Origin: Micromonospora echinospora
Lineage (GTDB): Bacteria; Actinomycetota; Actinomycetes; Mycobacteriales; Micromonosporaceae
NCBI RefSeq assembly: GCF_014203425.1
Contig: NZ_JACHJC010000001.1
Location: 124,001 to 188,000, forward strand
Direction: 5' to 3'
Length of the DNA stretch: 64,000 nucleotides
This document shows, one piece after another, positions 19,513 to 28,500 of this stretch (the first letter of the stretch is position 1; each line of letters opens with the position of its first letter). Made by a program: the position numbers and the translations under genes. The notes beneath the pieces were generated by a model, which saw only the letters and a program-made list of their open reading frames with translations, had not been told where the DNA came from and made no database searches.

Positions 19513-21528
19513 ATGATCACGAAGCTCTTGGTTGCGAACCGCGGCGAGATCGCCCGCCGGGTCTTCGCCACCTGCCGCGCCCTCGGCGTGGCCACCGTCG
19601 CCGTGCACTCCGACGCGGACGCCGACGCGCCGTTCGTGGCCGACGCCGACCAGGCGGTACGGCTGCCGGGTAACACGCCGGCCGAGACGTACCTGCGCAT
19701 CGACGCCGTCCTGGACGCGGCCCGCCGGTCCGGCGCTGACGCCGTCCACCCCGGTTACGGCTTCCTGGCCGAGAACGCCGAGTTCGCGGCGGCGGTGACC
19801 GACGCGGGCCTGACCTGGGTCGGTCCGTCCGCGAAGGCGATCGCGGCGATGGGCGACAAGATGGCCGCCAAGGCGCTGCTCGCCGACGCGGGCGTCCCGA
19901 TGCTGCCGACCTGGACCGACCCGGCCGAGGTGACCGCCTTCCCGGTGCTGGTCAAGGCCGCGGCGGGCGGCGGCGGCCGGGGCATGCGGATCGTCCGCGA
20001 CGCGGCCGGGCTGGCCGAGGCCGTCGCTGGCGCGCGCCGCGAGGCGGCGGCGGCGTTCGGCGACGGCACCGTCTTCATCGAGCGGTACGTGGAACGCGGC
20101 CGGCACGTCGAGGTGCAGATCTTCGGCGACACCCACGGCACCGTCGTGGCGCTCGGGGTACGTGACTGCTCCATCCAGCGCCGCCACCAGAAGATCGTCG
20201 AGGAGGCGCCCGGCGTGCTGCCCGACGACGTGCGCGCGGAGCTGCACGAGGCGGCGGTGGCGGCCGGGCGGGCTGTCGACTACGTCGGCGCGGGAACTGT
20301 GGAGTTCCTGCTCGCGCCGGACGGGCAGGTGCACTTCCTGGAGATGAACACCCGCCTCCAGGTGGAGCACCCGGTCACCGAGCTGACCACCGGGCTGGAC
20401 CTGGTCCGGCTGCAACTGCTCGCCGCCGAGGGCGAGCCGCTGCCGGTCGCCACCACACCGCCGGCCGACGGCCACGCCATCGAGGTACGGCTGTGCGCCG
20501 AGGAGCCGGCCCAGGGCTTCCGCCCGGCCACCGGCACGCTGCACCGGTTCGCGATCCCCGGGGTGGCCGCCGAGTTCGGTCCGGCCCGTGGCCTGCGTCT
20601 GGACTCCGGGGTGGTGGACGGCTCGACGGTGAGCGTGCACTACGACTCGATGCTCGCGAAGCTCGTCGCCTGGGCGCCCACCCGCGCCGAGGCGGCCCGC
20701 GCGCTCGCCGGCGCGCTGGCCCGCGCCGAACTGCACGGCGTGGCCACCAACCGGGATCTGCTGGTGCGCGTGCTGCGCAGCCCGGAGTTCGCCGCCATGG
20801 ACGTGGACACCGGCTTCCTGGACCGGCACCCGGAGGTGTTCGAGCCGCTGCTGCCGGCCGAGCAACTTCCGGTGGCGGCACTGGCGGCGGCGCTGGCCGG
20901 CGCCGCCGCGCGCCGGGCCGCCGCCCCGGTGCTGGCCGGGCTGCCGTCGGGCTGGCGCAACGTGCCGTCCTTCCCGCAGGTCACCAGCTTCTCCGTCGGC
21001 GACGGCGCGGAGATCGAAATCCACTACCGGCTCGACCGCACCGGCGGCCTCGCCGAGTGGGGAAGGAAGGGCCCCTTCTTAACGGATCCGGTAGTGGAAG
21101 GGTCCCCTGTTAACAGCGAGCTCCCGCAGGTCGAGCTGGTGACAGCCGCCCCGGGCCGGGTGGTGCTCGACGTCGACGGGGTGCGGCGGGCGTTCCGCGT
21201 ACACCGGGTGGGGTCGTCGGTCTTCGTGGATGGCCCGGACGGGGCGGCGAGCCTCACCGAGCTGCCCCGCCTGCCCCTGCCCACCGCGGAGCTGGCGGCC
21301 GGGTCGCTGCTCGCGCCGCTGCCCGGAGCGGTGACCCGGGTGCACGTCGAGGTCGGTCAGCGGGTCGCCGCCGGTGACCTGCTGCTGACGCTGGAAGCGA
21401 TGAAGCTCGAACATCCCGTGCTCGCCCCCGCCGACGGCGTGGTGACGGAACTGCCGGTGCCCGCCGGCGGTCAGGTCGAGACGGGTGCCGTACTGGCCGT
21501 GGTGGACCCCGAGGAGGACCCGCAGTGA
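19513..21528 (+). CDS. Acyl-CoA carboxylase biotin carboxylase/BCCP (alpha) subunit
   Basis: ATP-dependent carboxylation of biotin and carrier function, 671 aa. The biotin carboxylase domain (1-445) has KLLVANRGEIARRVF, ATP-grasp loop AAAGGGGRGMRI, and EMNTRLQVEHPVTE. The C-terminal carrier domain has EAMKLEH with biotinylated Lys631; Leu replaces the usual Met after Lys. Between them (about residues 516-536) an in-frame GC-rich repeat encodes GRKGPFLTDPVVEGSPVN, unrelated to the family. Start ATG 19513 lies in the frame of the conserved N terminus. Its TGA overlaps the following GTG. With the preceding beta subunit it should form a methylcrotonyl-/geranyl-CoA-type carboxylase. Confidence 0.92.
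   Translation: MITKLLVANRGEIARRVFATCRALGVATVAVHSDADADAPFVADADQAVRLPGNTPAETYLRIDAVLDAARRSGADAVHPGYGFLAENAEFAAAVTDAGLTWVGPSAKAIAAMGDKMAAKALLADAGVPMLPTWTDPAEVTAFPVLVKAAAGGGGRGMRIVRDAAGLAEAVAGARREAAAAFGDGTVFIERYVERGRHVEVQIFGDTHGTVVALGVRDCSIQRRHQKIVEEAPGVLPDDVRAELHEAAVAAGRAVDYVGAGTVEFLLAPDGQVHFLEMNTRLQVEHPVTELTTGLDLVRLQLLAAEGEPLPVATTPPADGHAIEVRLCAEEPAQGFRPATGTLHRFAIPGVAAEFGPARGLRLDSGVVDGSTVSVHYDSMLAKLVAWAPTRAEAARALAGALARAELHGVATNRDLLVRVLRSPEFAAMDVDTGFLDRHPEVFEPLLPAEQLPVAALAAALAGAAARRAAAPVLAGLPSGWRNVPSFPQVTSFSVGDGAEIEIHYRLDRTGGLAEWGRKGPFLTDPVVEGSPVNSELPQVELVTAAPGRVVLDVDGVRRAFRVHRVGSSVFVDGPDGAASLTELPRLPLPTAELAAGSLLAPLPGAVTRVHVEVGQRVAAGDLLLTLEAMKLEHPVLAPADGVVTELPVPAGGQVETGAVLAVVDPEEDPQ
21061..21117 (-). 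repeat. GC-rich paired repeat, locus C, inside biotin carboxylase gene
   Basis: In minus orientation: unit at 21061-21084 (core GTTAAGAAGGGGCCCTTCC) and unit at 21096-21117 (core GTTAACAGGGGACCCTTCC), spacer 11 nt. Read on the plus strand the frame is KGPFLTDPVVEGSPVNS and avoids both embedded TAA triplets. Confidence 0.85.
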
Positions 21529-22688
21529 ATTTCGACCTCACCCCCGAACAGGATCAGCTCCGCGACGCGGTACGGGAGCTGGGACGCAAGTACGGCCATT
21601 CCTACTTCGTGTCGAAAGCCAAGTCCGGCGAGCACACCACCGAGCTGTGGCACGAGGCCGGCCGGCTGGGCTACCTGGGCGTCAACATCCCCACCGAGTA
21701 CGGCGGCGGGGGCGGCGGCATCACCGACCTGACGCTGGTGTGCGAGGAGTTGGCCGCGACCGGCTGCCCGCTGCTGCTCCTGGTGGTCTCCCCCGCCATC
21801 GCCGCCACGATCATCGGCAAGCACGGTACGGAGGAGCAGCGCAAGAAGCACCTCCCCGGCCTCGCCGACGGCTCCGAGAAGATCGTCTTCGCGATCACCG
21901 AGCCGGACGCCGGTTCGAACTTCCACCGTCTCTCCACAGTGGCCCGCCGTGACGGCGACGACTGGCTGCTCACCGGCCGGAAGATCTACATCTCCGGCGT
22001 CGACGAGGCCGGGCACGTGCTCGTGGTCGCGCGCACCGAGGACGCGTCCACCGGCAAGCTCAAGCCCGCGCTGTTCATCGTGCCGACCGACGCGCCCGGT
22101 CTGGAAAAGTCCAAGCTGGACATGGAGATCCTGTCGCCGGAGAACCAGTTCCTGCTCTTCCTGGACGACGTCCGGCTCCCCGCCGACGCGCTCGTCGGCG
22201 AGTCACTCGACGCCGGGCTGCCGGCGCTGTTCGCCGGACTCAACCCGGAGCGCATCACGGTGGCCGCGATGGGCGTGGGCACCGGCCGGTACGCGATCGA
22301 CAGGGCGAGCGACTACACCGCCACCCGCAAGGTGTGGGGCGGGAACTCGATCGGCTCGCACCAGGGCGTGGCGCACCCGCTCGCGCACGCGGCCGTGCAG
22401 GTCGAGCTGGCCCGACTGATGATCTACAAGGCGGCGGCGCTCTACGACGCGGGTCGCGACCTGGAAGCGGGCATCTCCGGCAACATGGCCAAGTACGCGG
22501 CCGGTGAGGCCGCCGCGCTCGCCGTCGACACCGCCGTCCAGGCGCTCGGCGGTGCCGGCATGACCACCGAGTACGGCGTGTCGACGCTGCTCGGCGCGGT
22601 ACGCGCCGGCCGGATCGCCCCGGTCAGCCGCGAGATGATCCTCAACTTCGTCGCCCAGCACGTCCTGGGCCAGGACAAGTCCTACTGA
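21525..22688 (+). CDS. Acyl-CoA dehydrogenase (second in operon)
   Basis: A 387-aa FAD-dependent acyl-CoA dehydrogenase distinct from the one at 16.7 kb. N-terminal part MNFDLTPEQDQLRDAV, then FAITEPDAGSNFHRLS and LLTGRKIYISGVDEAGHVLVVART in the middle domain, and ATRKVWGGNSIGSHQGVAHPLA plus QALGGAGMTTEYGVSTLLGAVR in the C-terminal domain. GTG 21525 overlaps the upstream stop. As last gene of the run it is followed by a perfect 18-bp hairpin. Together with the first dehydrogenase and the carboxylase it suggests a pathway with two successive or parallel acyl-CoA oxidations; no enoyl-CoA hydratase or HMG-CoA lyase gene is adjacent. Confidence 0.9.
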   Translation: MNFDLTPEQDQLRDAVRELGRKYGHSYFVSKAKSGEHTTELWHEAGRLGYLGVNIPTEYGGGGGGITDLTLVCEELAATGCPLLLLVVSPAIAATIIGKHGTEEQRKKHLPGLADGSEKIVFAITEPDAGSNFHRLSTVARRDGDDWLLTGRKIYISGVDEAGHVLVVARTEDASTGKLKPALFIVPTDAPGLEKSKLDMEILSPENQFLLFLDDVRLPADALVGESLDAGLPALFAGLNPERITVAAMGVGTGRYAIDRASDYTATRKVWGGNSIGSHQGVAHPLAHAAVQVELARLMIYKAAALYDAGRDLEAGISGNMAKYAAGEAAALAVDTAVQALGGAGMTTEYGVSTLLGAVRAGRIAPVSREMILNFVAQHVLGQDKSY

Positions 22689-22741
22689 CCCGCAGCGTTC
22701 GCGCGTGCCCGCCGTGCGGGGACCACGCGGCGAGCGGGCGG

Positions 22742-22783
22742 CCCGGGGTACGGCGGGTGCCCGATCACCCGCCGTACCCCGGG
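22742..22783 (+). terminator. Hairpin terminator after acyl-CoA operon
   Basis: Perfect 18-bp stem, left arm CCCGGGGTACGGCGGGTG (22742-22759), 6-nt loop, right arm 22766-22783. It lies 54 nt after the last stop and has no U-tract, as is common in high-GC genomes. Confidence 0.75.
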
Positions 22784-22975
22784 GGTCCGTCAGTGGGCGG
22801 TGTGGTCGAGGAGACCTCGGCCCTCGCCACTCCCAGGATCGACGCTCACGGTAGCGGCTCCCCGACGCGCAGCGATACGGCAGACAGCCAAAGGATGTAA
22901 CGATTTTTATTCGATCAGCGCTTCTGGCACTCCGAAGTGGAAGGTCACTGACGGGAAACCGTCTCAGCCCGCAGG
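22784..22975. other. Intergenic stretch without recognised gene
   Basis: Between the terminator and the next promoter. It includes an unusually AT-rich patch near 22894-22918 (ATGTAACGATTTTTATTCGA). No ORF with coding character, tRNA or known RNA motif was recognised. Confidence 0.5.
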
Positions 22976-23003
22976 TTGACAGGTCGCCGCGCTGGGCCAT
23001 GCT
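22976..23003 (+). promoter_or_regulatory. Putative leaderless promoter of repeat-bearing membrane protein
   Basis: TTGACA at 22976-22981, a consensus -35, then CATGCT at 22998-23003 (16-nt spacer), then exactly 6 nt to the GTG at 23010. Confidence 0.5.
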
Positions 23004-23009
23004 TGTCGG

Positions 23010-23462
23010 GTGAGATCGTTCCCGAAGCCCGATGCGCGGGCGAAGGCCGTCGTCGCGTCCATGGCGACGGTGGCGGCTGTGGTGGCTCTCGCGGTGTGGC
23101 GCCCGCCCGGCATCCTGTCGGTCGTGCTGGCCCTGGTCTGCGTCGTGCTGGGCATGATCGCCGGGGTAACGATCACCGCGGCCCGCCAGCCCGACGGCGG
23201 TGGTGAACACCCCCCGTCGTCCGAGAACTGGCTCCCCGAGGCCGGGTACGGAGTGGACGCCGACACGCTCGAGGCGATCGACCCCCGGGCCGTGCGGAAC
23301 CTGCGCGCCCCGGGCGGCCATCCGGTCGACGCGGACACACTCCAGGCGCTGGACCCGCGGGCGGTACGCGGCCTGCGGACGCAGACCGCGGTGGACGCGG
23401 ACACGCTGGAGACGCTCGACCCGCGGGCGGTGCGGCAGGGCCGAGGGGTCAGCGACCGGTGA
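23010..23462 (+). CDS. Small membrane protein with three VDADTLExxDPRAVR repeats
   Basis: A 150-aa protein I do not recognise. Two adjacent hydrophobic helices (about residues 13-30 and 34-55) form an N-terminal hairpin. The cytosolic or external tail (from about 70) holds three near-identical units: VDADTLEAIDPRAVRNL, VDADTLQALDPRAVRGL and VDADTLETLDPRAVRQG, spaced 23 and 20 residues. The repetition suggests a linear binding motif. Start GTG 23010 has no ribosome site but a promoter at leaderless distance. Its last 14 nt overlap the 3' end of the convergent kinase gene, so the two transcripts are antisense there. Confidence 0.75.
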   Translation: MRSFPKPDARAKAVVASMATVAAVVALAVWRPPGILSVVLALVCVVLGMIAGVTITAARQPDGGGEHPPSSENWLPEAGYGVDADTLEAIDPRAVRNLRAPGGHPVDADTLQALDPRAVRGLRTQTAVDADTLETLDPRAVRQGRGVSDR

Positions 23463-24915
23463 GGGTGGGCCCGGCGAGCGCGTTCACGCCCCGGCCGGCC
23501 AGGCACCGGTAGGTGCGGTCGGCGTCGGTCTCCGGCGGCAGCACCTCGAGATTCCAGCCGTTCGCCGGATCGGCGCCACTGACCACCCGGAACGTGTCCG
23601 GGTTGCACACCTTGCCGACGACCGGATCGGCGGCGACCGCGTCGTGCTCGGCGCCGGCGAGACCGGCCGGCAGGTCACCCGCGGCGTAGGTCTCCCACGT
23701 GTGCTGGCCGTCGCAGGGCACCCGGCTCGCCTCGGCCCGGTCGCGGCGCAGCCGTACCGGACCGAAGCACTCCAGCTCGGAGGCGCACCGCGCGCCGGCC
23801 GGGAGCCGCACGTCGGCGGACGCGCAGCCGGGCACCGGCCCCCCGGCCACGCCACTTGCCACCGGGATCGGCGGAGCGGCCGGCGCGTGACCGGCGGCCA
23901 GCCAGCCGCCACCTGCCGAGGCCGCCAGCGCGAGCACCCCGGCGCCGCCGAGGAACCAGCGCTTGGGCCAGCGCCGGGCCCGCGACGCCACGGTCGGGTG
24001 GTCGTCGTCGGCGGGCGGGCGCGGGTTCGGGCCCCCGCTGCGGCGGTAGCGCTCGCCGCCGTCGTAGAGCACGCCGCCGGCCGGGGCGCCGTCCAGCGGC
24101 AGCCCGGCGAGCAGGCCGCGCAGCTCGACCGCGGAGGGACGCTCGCCCGGGTCGTTGGACATCCCCAACCGGAGTACGTCGATCAGCTCGCCGGGGACCC
24201 CGGGCAGCCCGGGGATGGGCTGCTGGAACATCTCCAGCACGGTGACCAGACTCGGGTTGCGTTCCGAGTGCCAGCGCGGCGGCCGGCCGTACATCACCGC
24301 GTAGAGGGTGGCGCACAGCGAGTAGACGTCGACGGCCGGAGTGGGCGGGCTGTGGTTGAACGTCTCCGGCGGCGCGTACGCCGGCGTGAGCGCCTCCAGC
24401 ATGACCGAGGAGTCACGGAACTCGGCGAGCACCGCCAGGCCGAAATCGGCGAGCACCGCCGAGTTGAACTCGGAGTGCAGGATGTTGGCCGGCTTGACGT
24501 CCCGGTGCAGCACGCCCGCCGCGTGCGAGTGGACCAGCGCGTCGGCGATCTTCACGCCGAGGTCGCGGGTCTCCTCCGGGCCCAGCGGCGAGGTGCGCAT
24601 CCGCTCCGCGTACGAGCCGTCGCACAGCTCCATGATGAGGTAGGGGTGCTGGTCGACGGTGACCCCGACGTCGAAAAGGTCCACCACGTGGGGGTGCGAC
24701 GACATCCGTCCGGCCGCGCGGGCCTCGCGCAGGAAGCGGGCCTGGTCGCGTTCGCTGTCCAGCGTCCGGTTCTCAATCTTGACCGCCACCTCGCGTCCCA
24801 CCGAGATCTGGGTGGCCCGGTAGATGGTGGCGTAGCCGCCCCGGGCGAACACCCGCAGATCGGTCAGACCGGGCACGATTGGCAGCCGCACGGCGCCGGG
24901 CGGGGTCTCGGTCAC
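23449..24915 (-). CDS. Membrane Ser/Thr protein kinase with extracytoplasmic Cys-rich domain
   Basis: PknB-type kinase of 488 aa. Cytosolic kinase domain (about 15-275): Gly loop FARGGYATIYRA, Lys46 (AVKIE), catalytic loop HRDVKPANIL, DFGLAV, and APPE. A charged linker and one membrane helix (about 328-350, FLGGAGVLALAASAGGGWLAAG) precede an extracytoplasmic domain of about 130 residues with paired cysteines (CASADV, RCASELECFG, VPCDGQHTWETY, VCNPDTF, YRCLAG). That domain recalls septum-formation-type Cys domains, and its ligand is unknown. It lies 30 nt after the stop of the small membrane protein gene at 25.4 kb, probably one operon. Confidence 0.9.
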   Translation of the reverse strand: MTETPPGAVRLPIVPGLTDLRVFARGGYATIYRATQISVGREVAVKIENRTLDSERDQARFLREARAAGRMSSHPHVVDLFDVGVTVDQHPYLIMELCDGSYAERMRTSPLGPEETRDLGVKIADALVHSHAAGVLHRDVKPANILHSEFNSAVLADFGLAVLAEFRDSSVMLEALTPAYAPPETFNHSPPTPAVDVYSLCATLYAVMYGRPPRWHSERNPSLVTVLEMFQQPIPGLPGVPGELIDVLRLGMSNDPGERPSAVELRGLLAGLPLDGAPAGGVLYDGGERYRRSGGPNPRPPADDDHPTVASRARRWPKRWFLGGAGVLALAASAGGGWLAAGHAPAAPPIPVASGVAGGPVPGCASADVRLPAGARCASELECFGPVRLRRDRAEASRVPCDGQHTWETYAAGDLPAGLAGAEHDAVAADPVVGKVCNPDTFRVVSGADPANGWNLEVLPPETDADRTYRCLAGRGVNALAGPTLTGR

Positions 24916-24945
24916 GGTTCGAAAATACCCAACTGGTCCGGCCGG

Positions 24946-25413
24946 TCAGCGGGCCGCGTCAGTGGCCGGCACCGGATCCGGCGCGGAGTCGCCGGGCCCG
25001 GCCGTACCGGGAGCCGCTCGGCGCGCGTCCCACCACAGGCCGACAGCTGTCGCGACCGCGCCCAACCCTTCCCACGCGGCGACCGCGAAGAAACGGTCCG
25101 GCGCGACGTCGGACAGCACCGCGATGGTGAATACGGTGAACGTGACCAGGCGGAACCAGACCGTGAACCGGTAGAACGGCCGCCACTCGGTCGCGACGGC
25201 GAGCAGGTAGTAGACCCCCATGTTGAACGAGGCCATCGACGACGCGGTGAGGAACGTGCCGGTGTAGTCGCCCGGGGCGCGTTCGGCCGGCACCTCGAAG
25301 CCGAGCAGGCGAAGCTGTGTCTCCGGCCAGATCAACCCGAGCGCGCCGAGCAGCAGCGCGAGGAGCCCGAAGACCGCGATCGTCCAGCCGGCGCCCGAGC
25401 GCGGCAGCCTCAT
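24946..25413 (-). CDS. Uncharacterised four-helix membrane protein
   Basis: A 155-aa protein with four predicted membrane helices (about residues 9-28, 52-72, 80-100 and 105-125) and a Pro/Ala-rich tail. I recognise no defined family; the segment TASSMASFNMGVYYLLAV and FTVWFRLVTFTVF are its most distinctive parts. ATG 25413 has a strong ribosome site (GGGAGGGACG). The kinase gene follows after 30 nt, so it may be a partner or merely cotranscribed. A perfect 24-bp palindrome lies 22 nt upstream of the start. Confidence 0.75.
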   Translation of the reverse strand: MRLPRSGAGWTIAVFGLLALLLGALGLIWPETQLRLLGFEVPAERAPGDYTGTFLTASSMASFNMGVYYLLAVATEWRPFYRFTVWFRLVTFTVFTIAVLSDVAPDRFFAVAAWEGLGAVATAVGLWWDARRAAPGTAGPGDSAPDPVPATDAAR

Positions 25414-25435
25414 CGTCCCTCCCCAGCATGGTCCG

Positions 25436-25459
25436 CCGGTTACGCGCGCGCGTAACCGG
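25436..25459. promoter_or_regulatory. Perfect 24-bp palindrome upstream of kinase operon
   Basis: Arm CCGGTTACGCGC followed directly by its reverse complement, no loop. It sits 22 nt upstream of the start of the membrane protein/kinase operon, a good place for a dimeric regulator. Confidence 0.6.
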
Positions 25460-25549
25460 TGTGCGACAGTCGATCCACGACGGACGCCGCCCCACGCTAA
25501 CCGGCCCCACCGACGAGCACATCCCCGGAACCGGTAGAACAACAGCCGA

Positions 25550-28500
25550 TCAGCCGCCGGAGAGACGGACCCGCAACGCGTCGGCCACCATCCGCTCACT
25601 GCGCTGTTCGGTGGCGTACGCGAGTCGTACCGCCTCCTCCGCGCTGGCGAGCGCCTCGGCCCGGCGGCCACAGGCGTCGAGCGCCTCGGCCAGCACCAGC
25701 CGCGCCACCACCTGGCTGCGCACGTCCTCGGCCGGCGCGGTGATCGACCGCTGCGCCCAGTCGAGGGCCTGTTCGCGCTGGCCGTGGGCGAGCAGCGCGG
25801 CGGCGTACCGGGCCATCGTCTGCCGCCGGGAGAACAGCAGCGAGGGCGCGTTCGCCGGGCCGGTGGCGACCGGAGCGAGCAGCCCGACGGCGGTGCCCGC
25901 GTCACCGGCCGCGAGCCGGGCCATGGCGAGCAGCACCCGCGGCGCGACCTGGGCCGGCGCCTGCGGGTTGTGCGGCTCCACCCGGGTCAGCACCGACCGC
26001 GCCTCCCGCTCGGCGGTCTCGTGGTCGCCCATGTCCAGCGCGACGAAGCCGCGCAGCGTGCCGGCCATGCCGGTGAGCAACGGGTGGTTGGTCCGGTCGG
26101 CGTACTCGAGCGCGTCGGTGAACAGGTCGGCCGCGTGTTCCGGCTCGCCCAGCCCGCGCGCCACCACCCCGCGCACCACGAGCGCGAAGCCCTGCCCCCA
26201 GTCGTCGCCCACCTCGGCGAAGTCCCGGTACGCGCGCCGCGCCGCCCGGTCCGCCTCGGCCAGGTCGCCCAGCTCGGCGGTGGCGTACGCCTCGACCGCG
26301 CGCAGCGTACCGACCGCCCACGCCTCGCCGACCCGCTCCCCGAACGGCAGGAACACCCGCGCCATCCGGCACGCCTCCCGCAGCCGTCCGGCGAGCAGCC
26401 GGGCGAACGCGGTGGTGCCGCGCAGCCAGGCCCTCCCGTACGGGTCCTTCAGCTCGGCGAAGAGCCGGGCGGCCCGGCCGAGCACCGCGTCGGTGCCGGC
26501 GAAGTCACCCCGGGTGGTGGTCACCCAGGCCAGGTTCTGCAACGACCAGGCCTGCCCGCGCGGATCCCGCGCGGCCAGGCTGACCTGATAGGACGCGGCC
26601 AGCCGGCTGCTCGCCTGCCCGAGCCGGCCGGCGATGAAGTCGGCCATGCCGAGCCGCCGCATCGCCGACGCCCGCATGGTGGGCAGGTCGGCGTCGGTGG
26701 CCACCTGCAACGCCTCCCGCCAGCTGCGCTCGGCCCGCTCGGCGTCACCCAGCGTCTGCTGGGCCTGTCCGGCCAGCAGCAACGCGGCGGTCCGGGTGAC
26801 CGGGTCACCGGTGTTCGCGGCGATCTTCTCGGCGAACGCGAGCGCGTCGGCCGGGCGGCCGATCTGGAGCAGCGCCCGGGCGTGCGTCACCCGGTCGGCC
26901 GGCGGTACGCCGTCGCGGGCCAGCTCGGCCGCACGCTCGGCGTACTCGACCGCGAGAGCCGGCTCCCCCGAGCGCAGTGACCGGCGGGCGGCCCGGCCCA
27001 GCGCGGCCACGCCCAGCGGGGTGACGGCCCGGGCCGGCGCGTCCGGGCGCAGCTTGACCGCGTCGGCGAGCGCTGTCGCCCGCTCGACGTGCTCGGCGAC
27101 GAAGTCGTCCCGGGCGGCCTCGGTGAAGGCGCCCGCCGGGGCGCTGCCCGTCTCGGCCACGCTCTCCGGCGCGGCCCAGCGGGCCAGCGCCGCGTGCCGT
27201 TCGGCCAGCTCGGCCTTGCTCACCCCGGCGTACGCGGCCTCCCGCATGAGCGGAGTGGCGAAGGCGAACCCGGTACGGGTGCGGTGCAGCATGCGGCGTT
27301 GCAGCAGCTCCTCCACGGCCCGGTCCAGCTCGACGGCGGCGACCGCGGCGGGCCGGCCGTCCTGCCCGAGCCGCTGCTCCCGCAGCGCCTCCAGCGCGCC
27401 GGCGGGCACGGTGTCGCCCACCACCGCGGCGTCACGCAGCGCCGAGCGGGCATCCGGCGGCAGCGCGTCGATACGCGCGGCGAGCACCGCGGCGAGGTCC
27501 CGGGAGAGCAGCCGGCTGCCGAGCGAGCCGGGGGCGAGCCGCCAGCCGACGTCCGCGCCCCGGCCCGGTCCGGCGGTCAACGCGCCGCGCTCCATCAGCA
27601 GCGTCACGAGTTCGGCCAGGTAGAACGGGTTGCCCTGAGCGGTGGCGAGCAGCCGGTCCGCGTCGGCCTGGGGCATGCGGCCACCGACGAGATAGCTGGT
27701 GAGCAGCCGGGAGGCGTCCGCGCCGCGCAGCGGCGGCAGCGCGTGCACCTCGGCGTCCGCGACCCGGGTCAGCGCGCCGGCGGTCCGCACCAGTTCGGGG
27801 CGGCCGAGCAGCAGCACGAGCACCGGCCCGCTGAGCCGGTTGAGGGTCAGCGCCAGCGCCTTGAGCGTCTCGGCCGTGGCGTCGTGCAGGTCGTCCACCA
27901 CGATCACCAGCGGCGCCTCCACGGCGAGCGCGGTGAGCAGGTCGGCGACAGCGGTGGGCACGGCTTCGTCGTCCGGCGGCGGTCCGGCCGCGTTCCACTC
28001 GCCGTTCTCCGTGGCGGGCGGCAGTTCGGCGTACCCGAGCAGGGCCAGAAGCTGGTCCACGGCGATCGGCGGCGGGTCGCCGGGGAGCCGGGACAGGCGC
28101 TGGCCGAGCCGGCGCAGCCGCTCCTCGACGGCCGGGCGGGTGACTGCGGTGGCCGCGTCGCCGGGCAGGCCGACGGCGGCGCGGACCAGGTCGGCGAGCG
28201 GGGCCAGGCGGCGGCGCTCACCGAACGCGGCGCACCGCACCGAGAGCACCCGGGCGCCGGTGTGGGCCGCGTACCGGCCGGCCCCGACGTCGTATCCGGC
28301 GGCCAGGCGTTCCACCTCGGCTGCGAACCGGGACTTGCCGATCCCCGCCTCGGCGGTCATCAGCAGCACCCGGGGCTCGCCCCGGTCGATCACCTCGGCG
28401 AGCCGGCCGGCGACCCGGCCGATCTCCGTCTCCCGGCCCACGAACGGCGCCTCGTCGCCGAGACCGGACCGGGTGCCGGGCGCGTCCAGCAGGCCCAGCA

